A DNA stretch of 64,000 nt from an uncultured Aquimarina sp. (GTDB lineage: Bacteria; Bacteroidota; Bacteroidia; Flavobacteriales; Flavobacteriaceae), in assembly GCF_947495315.1 (NCBI RefSeq), contig NZ_CANLYD010000011.1:1-64000 (forward strand), given 5' to 3'. Position 1 is the first letter of the stretch; each line of letters starts with the position of its first letter. Positions 49,173-57,845 of the stretch are shown in pieces. The position numbers and the translations under genes are program-made. The notes beneath the pieces are model-generated. The model was not told where the DNA came from. It searched no databases and worked only from the letters and a program-made list of their open reading frames with translations.

Positions 49173-51539
49173 ATGGGATTCAAAAAAATACTATTATTTA
49201 TTTTACTCATCGTAGTGAAAACTATGAGCGGACAGAACGTGATTACAGGAAATGTTACAGATCAAAACAAAGAACCTTTGGTTTTTGCCAATGTGATTTT
49301 ATACACAGACAAAACTGACACAGCAATTTCAGCGATGGCTACTAGCGAAAAAGGAGCGTATTTTTTCGAAAGTATTAAAGCAGGGACCTACCGAATCGAA
49401 GTATCAATGTTGGGCTATGAAACAAAGGTATCGGAAGCTTTTAGTTTTAACAATGATGCACAAGAACTATCTATGGATTTTGTGTTACAATCAGAGCAGT
49501 TGGATGAAGTACTAATTACGTATAAGAAACCAATTATTAAGCAAACTGCCGAGAAATTAATTGTAGATATCGAAAAATCCGAAATGATCAATACCAATCT
49601 ACAAGATGTAATGAAAAAGGTTCCTGGAGTAATTGTGACTAATGGTAACTTAAATTATGGGGGACAAGGAAATATACGAATACTAATTAATGGTAAAACA
49701 ACGGATTATATGGATGTTTCGTCTTTGCTGCGAGAAATGCCAGCAGATAATATAGCAAGAGTGGAGCTTATTCAGCAACCAGGAGCTGAATATGATGCAG
49801 AAGGTTCAGGTCCTATAGTTAACATCATTTTAAAGAAAAATGTGAAATTGGGAACTCACGGAAGTATAAAAAGTACAATTGGGTATGTTAATGACTTTAC
49901 TTACGGAACTAGTGCGTCTCTTGCTAGTTATAAAAACAAACTCAATTGGCAAGCTAGTGCTGGATATAATAGATCTTCCTGGCGAGAAGATTTAATAATT
50001 TCCAGACAAGTATTGGATGAGACTTATAATCAAACATCAATTTCTCCATATGATCCAGAGACGTTTAGAATAAGTGGTGGTTTTGATTATTATGTTAATG
50101 ATAAAAATACTATTGGTTTAAATGCAAATAGAATTCAGTCGCTGTCAGATCGAATCACAAAAAATAATACCACGATAATCGATGGTACGTCATCAACTGA
50201 GCTATTAACTGATAATAGTTATGATAGAGATAGGGTAACGTATACATTAAATCCATATTATGAGTACGATGATCAGAGGAATAAGGTGACTCTAGATTTT
50301 AATTATATCGATTATACTTTTGAAAATGAGAATAATTTATTCAAGACTGAAGTAAGTCCGGTTGAATACGATAATCAACGATATTTTCAGAATGCTTATT
50401 ATGAAATTTTTACTTATCAAGGAGATTATAAACGAACACAAAGTGATAATTTTAGTTGGGCGGCAGGAGCAAAATATTCACAGGTAAATTCTGATAGTGA
50501 TTTACAAGCGCTAACGGAGAATGATCAGGGTGAATTCATAAATAATGTAAATCAAAGTAATCGATTTTTAATAGATGAAAGCATCCTAGCAGTTTACTCA
50601 AAGTTTAATGCAAAATATAATAAATGGTCGTTTTCGGGAGGATTGCGTTGGGAAGAAAGTGATACTGAAGGTACCTCAGTAACACAGAATGAAACAAGAT
50701 CAAGGAAGATTTCTAAGTTATTTCCCAGTCTAAGTTTAGGAAGAGAAATAACGGAAGAGTTAGGAGTTAATGTAGGGTATAGTTATCGAATTCAAAGACC
50801 TTCATATAGTTCTTTAAATTCCTTTGTATACTATTACGATCCATTTACTTTTGAAGAAGGAAACCCAAACCTAAAACCAGCTTTTACTAATAGTTTTCGT
50901 TTTAATCTAACCTATGATGATCAACCTTTTTTTAGTGTTAGTTATGGACAAACGAAAGATGTATTATTCGAAATCATAACTCAGAATGATTCTTCTGCAG
51001 AAACCTCTCGCTCTGTAATCAATCTTGCAGAGAATAATAATTTTAATGCTAGTTTATTTGGGCCATTAGATTTTATAAAAGGATTGGATGGATATACGGG
51101 AGTAATCGTGAATTATAATGAATATAAATCAGAGCGGTTAACTCCAGCGTTGGATGTATCAAAATGGAGTTTGACCTGGTATACAAGTGCAGAATATAAA
51201 TTACCTTGGGGTATAAACTCTGAAATCTCAGGATATTATTCTACAGGGGGTTTAGAAGGACAAATAGAATATAAATGGATAGCGGGAATTGATGTTGCTG
51301 TAAGTAAGAAATTTATGAATGATCGCTTAAAGGTGAGTTTGGAATTTGAAGAAATTCTGAATAGAAAATTCTTAGGAGCTATAAATTATGATAATGTAAA
51401 TGCAACGATCGTAAATGATTGGCCACGACAAAATATTTTTCTTCAGTTGAATTATAATTTTGGATCTAAGTTTAGTAAAAAGAAAAAGAGAAGTAATGTT
51501 TCTGAAGAGGAGCGGGATAGAATAGATGATAAAAACTAA
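49173..51539 (+). CDS. TonB-dependent receptor-like outer-membrane beta-barrel protein
   Basis: 788 residues from the chosen ATG, which gives a signal peptide (MGFKKILLFILLIVVKTMSG, then Q); the longer frame adds 25 residues. A CarboxypepD_reg-like domain lies at 22-105 (ITGNVTDQNKEPLVFANVIL, AGTYRIEVSMLGYET). A plug domain follows (LQDVMKKVPGVIVTNGNLNY, GNIRILINGKTTDY, ARVELIQQPGAEYDAEGSGP). The rest is a beta-barrel of the outer-membrane beta-barrel family, ending LNYNFGSKFSKKKKRS and a charged tail rather than an aromatic end. It is the first gene of a four-gene operon with a serine hydrolase and a LytS/LytTR pair. Confidence 0.85.
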   Translation: MGFKKILLFILLIVVKTMSGQNVITGNVTDQNKEPLVFANVILYTDKTDTAISAMATSEKGAYFFESIKAGTYRIEVSMLGYETKVSEAFSFNNDAQELSMDFVLQSEQLDEVLITYKKPIIKQTAEKLIVDIEKSEMINTNLQDVMKKVPGVIVTNGNLNYGGQGNIRILINGKTTDYMDVSSLLREMPADNIARVELIQQPGAEYDAEGSGPIVNIILKKNVKLGTHGSIKSTIGYVNDFTYGTSASLASYKNKLNWQASAGYNRSSWREDLIISRQVLDETYNQTSISPYDPETFRISGGFDYYVNDKNTIGLNANRIQSLSDRITKNNTTIIDGTSSTELLTDNSYDRDRVTYTLNPYYEYDDQRNKVTLDFNYIDYTFENENNLFKTEVSPVEYDNQRYFQNAYYEIFTYQGDYKRTQSDNFSWAAGAKYSQVNSDSDLQALTENDQGEFINNVNQSNRFLIDESILAVYSKFNAKYNKWSFSGGLRWEESDTEGTSVTQNETRSRKISKLFPSLSLGREITEELGVNVGYSYRIQRPSYSSLNSFVYYYDPFTFEEGNPNLKPAFTNSFRFNLTYDDQPFFSVSYGQTKDVLFEIITQNDSSAETSRSVINLAENNNFNASLFGPLDFIKGLDGYTGVIVNYNEYKSERLTPALDVSKWSLTWYTSAEYKLPWGINSEISGYYSTGGLEGQIEYKWIAGIDVAVSKKFMNDRLKVSLEFEEILNRKFLGAINYDNVNATIVNDWPRQNIFLQLNYNFGSKFSKKKKRSNVSEEERDRIDDKN

Positions 51540-51548
51540 AATAATAAT

Positions 51549-52760
51549 ATGAAAAACTTTGTAAAACAGATTAGCAAGATTGTACTGCTTGGTATTTTAA
51601 TTACCGGTTGTACTTCCGTAAATAATGATTCAGTTGACAGTTATTTAAGATTCGATATTCCGAAGGACTCTTTAGATACTTTTATAAGTTCCAAAATGGC
51701 TGAATATAAAATTCCTGGAATTTCTATTGCCATCATTAATGAAGGAGAAGTTGTTTACCATAAAACCCAAGGATATGCTAATGTAGAAAAAAAATTACCA
51801 ATTACAGAGCAAACTATTTTCGAAGGCGCTTCTATATCAAAACCCGTATTTGGTTTTTTTGTAATGACATTTGTAGAAGAAGGGATTCTTGATCTCGATA
51901 AACCATTATATGAATATATGGAATATCCTGATATTGCTCATGATGAACGTTACAAAAAAATAACGACGCGTATGGCTTTAAGTCATCAAACAGGTTTTCA
52001 GAATTGGAGAGAGGATGATGAAGATAATACGTTGAAAATTCAATTCGAACCGGGGACAGATTATTTTTATTCAGGAGAAGGGTACCAATATATAACTCAA
52101 GTCTTAAAACATATTTTAAGTATAGATGATGCAGGTTTGGAAGCAGAATTTCAGAAAAGAATAGGAAAACCAATTGGCTTGGATCACACGGTTTACATTC
52201 AGAATGAGTATACCAGAAAACACAAGGCAGAACCTTATGATGAAGACAACAATCGGGTGGATTGGGAGAATAACTATTGGGTTAAAAAAGAAGATGGGAT
52301 ATTTTCAGCGCCAGCTTCTATACATTCTGAATCAGTGGATTTTTCTAAATGGATGATTGCTGTTATGAATGAGGAAGTCTTATCTGAGAATAGCTATGAA
52401 GAATTATTAAAACCTCATTCCAAAGTACCGTATGATGAATTTGATGTTAGATATACACTTGGTTTTACAAATATCCAAATACCTTTTACAAATATTTATT
52501 GTCATGGAGGGAATAATATTGGCTTTACCAGTTGGTTCCTTTTAGATACAGAAAAGGATTGGGGATACGTGTTATTTACTAATTCTGAATACGGTGAACA
52601 ATTGGGGCAAGATATGTTTTTCTATTTATTAGCAGATCCTGGTAATACAAAATTATATATCACTATAGGTGTTTTCTCGATTTTACTTATTCTTGTGATA
52701 GTGTTTTTCGTAAAGAGGATTATTCGACGTATTGGAAAACGTAAAAATCAGAAGATTTAG
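51549..52760 (+). CDS. Beta-lactamase-class C-like serine hydrolase lipoprotein
   Basis: 403 residues with n-region MKNFVKQISK, hydrophobic IVLLGILITG and lipobox TGCT. The nucleophile motif SxxK is in GASISKPVFGF. The second motif YxN is replaced by YSGEGYQ, and the third appears as CHGGNNIGFTSWF. A C-terminal TM helix (ITIGVFSILLILVIVFFVKR) anchors the end. The family includes beta-lactamase-like peptidases and esterases; a peptidoglycan or peptide substrate is possible. It is 9 nt after the receptor gene and 3 nt before the kinase gene. Confidence 0.82.
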   Translation: MKNFVKQISKIVLLGILITGCTSVNNDSVDSYLRFDIPKDSLDTFISSKMAEYKIPGISIAIINEGEVVYHKTQGYANVEKKLPITEQTIFEGASISKPVFGFFVMTFVEEGILDLDKPLYEYMEYPDIAHDERYKKITTRMALSHQTGFQNWREDDEDNTLKIQFEPGTDYFYSGEGYQYITQVLKHILSIDDAGLEAEFQKRIGKPIGLDHTVYIQNEYTRKHKAEPYDEDNNRVDWENNYWVKKEDGIFSAPASIHSESVDFSKWMIAVMNEEVLSENSYEELLKPHSKVPYDEFDVRYTLGFTNIQIPFTNIYCHGGNNIGFTSWFLLDTEKDWGYVLFTNSEYGEQLGQDMFFYLLADPGNTKLYITIGVFSILLILVIVFFVKRIIRRIGKRKNQKI

Positions 52761-52763
52761 AGT

Positions 52764-53777
52764 ATGAATACCAGGCTAAACAAATCAGATTATATTATCG
52801 TAGCTATTGTCTATACAGTTACAATTATCTTTAATTGTATTGATTACTATAGAGAAGATAACGACCTTATCGAGTATCTTATTGATATTCCTTTAGCAGC
52901 TATACTTTCTTTTGTTATCATTTTAATTTTTATGTATTGGCTTATTCCTAATTATGTGGTAAAAGAGAAAAAATACACTCAATTTGTGTTTTTTGGGCTT
53001 GTATTGCTATGTTTTTTTGGAGCTATTGATTACATATCAGGATATTGGACTGGTGGAGGGGATTGGAGTAAATTTCCAAAATGGTATGATTTTTTGCTCC
53101 GAAGTTTCTTTCGGTTGTCTGATGATGCTGGTTTTGTGTTTGGTATTTTATTAGCTAAAAAGTTTTACGAAGGTCAGGCTCAGTTTTTTAATGTACAAAA
53201 ACAACAAAAGGAGAATGAGTTGAAATTATTAAGATCTCAGATAGACCCTCATTTTTTATTTAATAATCTTAATACTTTAGATGCATTAATTGATAGTGAT
53301 ACTATAAAAGCTAAGGAATACATTAATCGCTTATCGTTAATTTATCGTTATTTGATAAGAACCAAAGATGCTGAGGTGATGGAACTTTCTGAAGAAATTG
53401 CTTTTGCGGAGAATTATATTTTTTTAATAGAAACCAGATTTGGTAGCGATTATGATTTTCAGATTAAAAGAGATATATCGCTTACAGATAAGTTCATTCC
53501 TACCGGATCAATACAGGCACTGCTCGAAAATGTTGTGAAACACAATAAAGCTGGGCAAACGAATACTATTAAGGTAGTAGTTCGTATAGAAGAGAATTGG
53601 TTAATAGTAATAAATACTAAAACTAAAATTCAATCCGGAGAAGAATCTTTTGGAACAGGTTTAAAGAATTTAAAAGCACGCTACAAATTATTATCTGATC
53701 AAGAGGTAAAGGTTATAAATACGGAATCAAAATTCAAAGTTTCTATTCCGATTTTGAAATTAAGCAATGAATCTTAA
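52764..53777 (+). CDS. LytS-type sensor histidine kinase
   Basis: 337 residues. Four TM helices lie in the first 140 residues (VAIVYTVTIIFNCIDYY, LAAILSFVIILIFMYWLI, FVFFGLVLLCFFGAIDYISG, DDAGFVFGILLAKK). The His_kinase domain has the phospho-acceptor motif SQIDPHFLFNNLNTLDALID. An ATPase domain follows (IQALLENVVKHNKAG, GTGLKNLKARYKLL). It is a typical partner of LytTR regulators in Bacteroidota. The response-regulator gene follows directly. Confidence 0.9.
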   Translation: MNTRLNKSDYIIVAIVYTVTIIFNCIDYYREDNDLIEYLIDIPLAAILSFVIILIFMYWLIPNYVVKEKKYTQFVFFGLVLLCFFGAIDYISGYWTGGGDWSKFPKWYDFLLRSFFRLSDDAGFVFGILLAKKFYEGQAQFFNVQKQQKENELKLLRSQIDPHFLFNNLNTLDALIDSDTIKAKEYINRLSLIYRYLIRTKDAEVMELSEEIAFAENYIFLIETRFGSDYDFQIKRDISLTDKFIPTGSIQALLENVVKHNKAGQTNTIKVVVRIEENWLIVINTKTKIQSGEESFGTGLKNLKARYKLLSDQEVKVINTESKFKVSIPILKLSNES

Positions 53778-53781
53778 GGCT

Positions 53782-54546
53782 ATGAATATTTTAATTTTAG
53801 AGGACGAAATTCCTGCATATCAAAAATTGACATCAAGTTTGAATACTTTTTTTGAAGAGCAAATCACTCATGATTGGTCCCGTACTGTTGCAGATGGAAC
53901 CACATTTCTGAGTAATAACAAATATGATTTTATATTATCAGATATTCAGTTATTAGATGGTACGTCGTTTGATTTATTCAATACAGTAAAGGTGGAGTGT
54001 CCTATAATCTTTTGTTCAGCACATGATGAATATTTGTTTCAGGCTTTTAATACCAATGGCGTAGCGTATATTTTAAAACCTTATTCACAGAATGATTTCA
54101 AAAAAGCTTTAGAAAAGTACCAGTCTTTATTTAAACAAGGCATTTATAACCCATTAGATCGTACTACAATTAATATCTTGAAATCTGTAATACAGGAGGA
54201 GCAGGTTAAATACAAAAAACGTTTTGTAATTAAACGAGCAAAGGGAATACAATTATTAAATGTTATTGATATAAGTCTGATCGCGGCATCTGGGGATTTT
54301 TGTGTTGCTACGGATCTAAGCGGAAAAACACATCCTGTTTTAGAAAAAATTGGAGTCTTAACGGAACAACTAAACCCCAAAAAATTCTTTAGAATTAATC
54401 GAAGTCAGATTCTTCATATTGAGTATATCGAAACGATCGAAAATCATTTTAAAAATAGATTATTGATAAAATTAAAAGGTGTAAAAGAAAAGGTAATGAC
54501 AAGTTCTGCCACTACATCCGAGTTCCGAAAATGGATAGAAGAGTAG
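53782..54546 (+). CDS. LytTR-family response regulator
   Basis: 254 residues from MNILILEDE; an ATG at 53767 would add five residues and overlap the kinase stop. The receiver domain (FILSDIQLLDGTSFDLF with the Asp, IFCSAHDEYLFQAF, GVAYILKPYSQ with the Lys) is followed by a LytTR DNA-binding domain (FVIKRAKGIQLLNVIDISLI, HPVLEKIGVLTEQLNPKKFF, RINRSQILHIEYIE). It regulates genes through LytTR sites. The likely target is its own receptor/hydrolase operon (inference). Confidence 0.9.
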   Translation: MNILILEDEIPAYQKLTSSLNTFFEEQITHDWSRTVADGTTFLSNNKYDFILSDIQLLDGTSFDLFNTVKVECPIIFCSAHDEYLFQAFNTNGVAYILKPYSQNDFKKALEKYQSLFKQGIYNPLDRTTINILKSVIQEEQVKYKKRFVIKRAKGIQLLNVIDISLIAASGDFCVATDLSGKTHPVLEKIGVLTEQLNPKKFFRINRSQILHIEYIETIENHFKNRLLIKLKGVKEKVMTSSATTSEFRKWIEE

Positions 54547-54667
54547 TTTTATCTTTGAAATTATAAATTTCTGCTAATTAGAGTATTCCTGATATATTTT
54601 TTTGATATCTTCAAAAATAATATGAGCGGTATCGCTTAGGTATTATGAATATTACAACTTTATTTCA

Positions 54668-55135
54668 ATGAATACAATTTTTGATGCAATAAGGTCTGAA
54701 AACTTAGAAGCAGTAAAAAGCTTTCTTGATAAGGATAAAGACTTGATACATATAAAGGATCAAAGAGGTTCTACACCACTTTTACTCTCTACGTATTATG
54801 GGTTTATGGAAATTACAAAACTGATTCTTAGTTATAATCCTAATGTTAATGCAAAGGATGCTTCGGGAAACACAGCATTGATGGGCGTTTGTTTTAAAGG
54901 ATATTATGAAATAGCAGAATTGTTGATTGCATCTGGCGCTGATGTCAATATAAAGAGTTATAACGAAGCTACGGCGTTAATTTTTGCAGCTACTTTTGGT
55001 CAGAAAGAGATTATGCGATTACTAATACAGAATGGCGCAGATGTTACTGCACAGGATAATAGTGGACACACCGCGGAGATGCACGCAAAAAATCAAGGAA
55101 TTGATTTTTCTGAATTATTGAATGTTACCAAGTGA
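54668..55135 (+). CDS. Ankyrin-repeat protein
   Basis: 155 residues with four or five ankyrin repeats: IRSENLEAVKSFLDKDKDLI, DQRGSTPLLLSTYYGFMEIT, DASGNTALMGVCFKGYYEIA, SYNEATALIFAATFGQKEIM and DNSGHTAEMHAKNQGIDFSE. The absence of a signal peptide suggests a cytosolic protein-protein adaptor. Its stop overlaps the next start codon (GTGA), so it works with the 193-residue protein downstream. Ankyrin genes in Bacteroidota are often beside catalase genes; none is present here. Confidence 0.88.
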   Translation: MNTIFDAIRSENLEAVKSFLDKDKDLIHIKDQRGSTPLLLSTYYGFMEITKLILSYNPNVNAKDASGNTALMGVCFKGYYEIAELLIASGADVNIKSYNEATALIFAATFGQKEIMRLLIQNGADVTAQDNSGHTAEMHAKNQGIDFSELLNVTK

Positions 55136-55713
55136 GTATACATGAAACAATAGAAAATATAAAATCTGTCAATATACGTTCTACCGGTATAAAAAGACGT
55201 CTATTAATGTCTTCATTTACAGCAGATACTTTTCAGTCTTTTCTTAAGGATAGTATAGGAGATGAAGTACTCATTATAAATACTAATATTGGTATGGAGG
55301 TTTATTACTATTCAAGTACCGACTACAGCAATTTTATAAAAGAAAGTGCTCTTCTATATATACTAAAGCATATTGATGCTACAAAACTGAAATTTAGAAA
55401 TTCTGTTGGTAAAGAAGAGGTGCAAAAGAGTTTTACTGAAGCGATCATAACTTTTGCTCAGTATCCACAGCTGTTTTTGGCGTATGCTAAGAAATTTATT
55501 CATCTTAGAGATAAAAACACTCGAAGTCAATATGTAATGCCTATTTTGAATACCTTTTTCGAAAATACAATGAAGTTATTGGCTGAAACAGGAAAGGTTC
55601 CACATTCGGAAAAAATTCAAAAAGCAAAAAACAAATCTCAGAAATCAGATTATAATCAAAGTATAATTGATGATCTAATTTCTGAGATTTTATTAAAGAA
55701 ACATAGAAATTAA
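55132..55713 (+). CDS. Protein of unknown function coupled to the ankyrin gene
   Basis: 193 residues starting with GTG, which overlaps the ankyrin stop (GTGA). The N-terminal half mixes strands (VEVYYYSS-type, DEVLIINTNIGMEVYYYSST) and the C-terminal half is helical (FTEAIITFAQYPQLFLAYAK, YVMPILNTFFENTMKLLAET) and ends basic. No signal or TM segment and no family that I recognise. Its coupling with the ankyrin protein suggests a complex. Confidence 0.6.
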   Translation: MSIHETIENIKSVNIRSTGIKRRLLMSSFTADTFQSFLKDSIGDEVLIINTNIGMEVYYYSSTDYSNFIKESALLYILKHIDATKLKFRNSVGKEEVQKSFTEAIITFAQYPQLFLAYAKKFIHLRDKNTRSQYVMPILNTFFENTMKLLAETGKVPHSEKIQKAKNKSQKSDYNQSIIDDLISEILLKKHRN

Positions 55714-55721
55714 ACTATATT

Positions 55722-57164
55722 TTAAAATTCAGCATTTAATGGAGTTCTTGGATAAGGAATTACATCACGAATATTACCCATTCCAGTAACGAATAATACC
55801 AATCTTTCAAAACCTAGCCCAAAGCCACTATGTTTACAAGTTCCGAAACGGCGTGTATCCAGATACCACCATAATTCTTCTTCTGGTATGTTTAAAGCGG
55901 CCATTTTTTGTTTAAGAACATCTAAGCGCTCTTCACGTTGAGAACCTCCTACGATCTCTCCAATACCTGGAAAAAGAATATCCATTGCTCTAACAGTTTT
56001 ACCATCCTCATTAAGTCTCATATAAAAAGACTTGATATCTGCGGGATAATCAAATAATATTACCGGGCACTTAAAATGTTTTTCAACCAAAAAACGTTCG
56101 TGTTCACTTTGTAAATCTGCACCCCATTCGTTAATTGGAAATTTAAACTTCTTCTTTTTATTAGGTTTAGAGTTTTTAAGTATTTCGATAGCTTCGGTAT
56201 AGCTTACTCGCTTAAAGTTGTTCTCTAAAACAAATTTTAGTTTATCTCTAAGTAACATTTCAGCTCTTTCAGCCTGAGGTTTTTGTTTGTCTTCTTGAAC
56301 TAGTCTGTTTTCTAAAAACTCAAGATCGTCCTGGCAGTTATCTAAAACAAATTGGATTACATATTTTATAAAATCCTCTGCAAGATCCATATTGCCATCC
56401 AGATCACAAAAAGCAACTTCTGGCTCTACCATCCAGAATTCGGCTAAGTGACGTGAAGTATTAGAGTTTTCTGCTCTAAATGTTGGTCCAAAAGTGTATA
56501 CTTGGCCTAATCCCATTGCATAGGTTTCTGCTTCCAATTGTCCAGAAACTGTTAGGTTGGTTTCACCACCAAAGAAATCTTGCTTATAATCAACCTCACC
56601 ATTCTCATCTTTAGGAACGTTATTAAGATCTAAATTGGTTACTTTAAAGGCTTCTCCAGCTCCTTCTGCATCACTTTTAGTAATCACAGGAGTGTGTACA
56701 TAATAAAAATCATTTTTCTGAAAGTACTCGTGTATGGCAAATGATAATTTTGATCTCATACGCATAATAGCTCCAAAAGTATTTGTGCGAACTCTTAAGT
56801 GAGCCTGCTCTCTTAGTTTTTCTAAACTATGACGTTTAGGAGAAAGGATTGTTAATTTTAATTCTTCAGGATCAGCTTCGCCTTCTATTTCAACACTGGT
56901 AACTTTAATCTCTACTCGCTGTCCCTTTCCTTCACTTTCTGTAAGTGTACCTGTAATAGAAAGAGCTGCGCCAACGCTTATTTTATTAGTAATAGTAGTG
57001 TCAATAGTATTGTCATCAATAACACATTGAATGTTTTTAATGGTAGATCCGTCATTTATAGCTATAAATCGATCGTTACGAAAAGAACGAACCCATCCTT
57101 TTACAATGATAGGCTGTAAAAGTTTATCACTCTGCAGTACGTCTATTACTTTGGTATGTTTCAT
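55722..57164 (-). CDS. asnS: Asparaginyl-tRNA synthetase
   Basis: 480 residues from MKHTKVIDVLQS; the longer frame adds 15 residues. The OB-fold anticodon-binding domain is at 15-115 (IIVKGWVRSFRNDRFIAIND). Class II motif 2 lies in YTFGPTFRAENSNTSRHLAE and motif 3 in GFGLGFERLVLFVTGMGNIR. The ending DVIPYPRTPLNAEF is typical. AsnRS attaches Asn to tRNA-Asn. It is convergent with the 193-residue gene (8-nt gap). Flavobacterial asnS normally adjoins rpoN. Confidence 0.95.
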   Translation of the reverse strand: MKHTKVIDVLQSDKLLQPIIVKGWVRSFRNDRFIAINDGSTIKNIQCVIDDNTIDTTITNKISVGAALSITGTLTESEGKGQRVEIKVTSVEIEGEADPEELKLTILSPKRHSLEKLREQAHLRVRTNTFGAIMRMRSKLSFAIHEYFQKNDFYYVHTPVITKSDAEGAGEAFKVTNLDLNNVPKDENGEVDYKQDFFGGETNLTVSGQLEAETYAMGLGQVYTFGPTFRAENSNTSRHLAEFWMVEPEVAFCDLDGNMDLAEDFIKYVIQFVLDNCQDDLEFLENRLVQEDKQKPQAERAEMLLRDKLKFVLENNFKRVSYTEAIEILKNSKPNKKKKFKFPINEWGADLQSEHERFLVEKHFKCPVILFDYPADIKSFYMRLNEDGKTVRAMDILFPGIGEIVGGSQREERLDVLKQKMAALNIPEEELWWYLDTRRFGTCKHSGFGLGFERLVLFVTGMGNIRDVIPYPRTPLNAEF

Positions 57165-57209
57165 CAGTTTAATTTTATTTGTTTTACATCGATTCGATGA
57201 TATGAGCAA

Positions 57210-57642
57210 ATTAGTATTATCTTCCTCATAATACTACCACTACTTTTAATTTAATCAATTCATTAGGTTATATGCCTAACTTTCTTTTTTTACCAGATAA
57301 AGGATATAAAATTTCAAGGTAGCAAAGATAATTTTTTAATCGAATTGATGCATAATCTTGCTGTTCAAAAAAACGAATTCTAGTAATAAATGTTTTTATA
57401 TTTTTTTGTTTTAATAAAAAGAGGTGTTTTTAAAACAAGCTAAAATCTGACGGTTTTTTCTAGAGTAATTCTATGTTAAAACCATAAAAAGATGCTTTTT
57501 GAGGGAAAAAATCACTTTTTTTTAAGATTATCTACAAAATATAAATAAAAATTCTTACAAGAATTATGTTATTAATGTATTTTATATCAGTTGATTATAT
57601 TTTTTAATATGATTTACAGACTACAAAATAAATGTTAAAACG
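57210..57642. other. AT-rich promoter region between asnS and the 39-codon gene
   Basis: No full-length gene. It must carry the asnS promoter (minus) and that of the small plus-strand transcript. There is no clear hairpin in this part. Confidence 0.5.
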
Positions 57643-57762
57643 ATGTTTATTTTAACAAAAGGGGGAAATCCCCCCCATGAAGGAGTTTCAAAATACAAAA
57701 AGGGAGTGTATCTTGCATATGCAATTATGACGATTGTGTTTACGTTAAGTTTAGTTCGATAG
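57643..57762 (+). CDS. 39-residue putative single-TM protein
   Basis: A small frame that reads MFILTKGGNPPHEGVSKYKK, then GVYLAYAIMTIVFTLSLVR. A basic patch precedes one hydrophobic helix, giving an inside-anchored micro-protein. A plus-strand terminator follows at 57789-57823, and its T-run points only in this direction, so a plus-strand transcript ends here although the annotated neighbours are both on the minus strand. I do not recognise a family. Confidence 0.5.
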   Translation: MFILTKGGNPPHEGVSKYKKGVYLAYAIMTIVFTLSLVR

Positions 57763-57788
57763 GTTTTGGGGTAATCTATCTTACACGG

Positions 57789-57823
57789 AGTCTCGCTAGT
57801 TTACTGGCGAGGCTTCTTTTTTT
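57789..57823 (+). terminator. Plus-strand intrinsic terminator
   Basis: Stem GTCTCGCTAG / CTGGCGAGGC (two G-U type pairs) with loop TTTA, followed by TTCTTTTTTT. There is no T-run on the minus-strand side. Confidence 0.75.
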
Positions 57824-57845
57824 AAAGTAAGTAACAGGTAAATTT

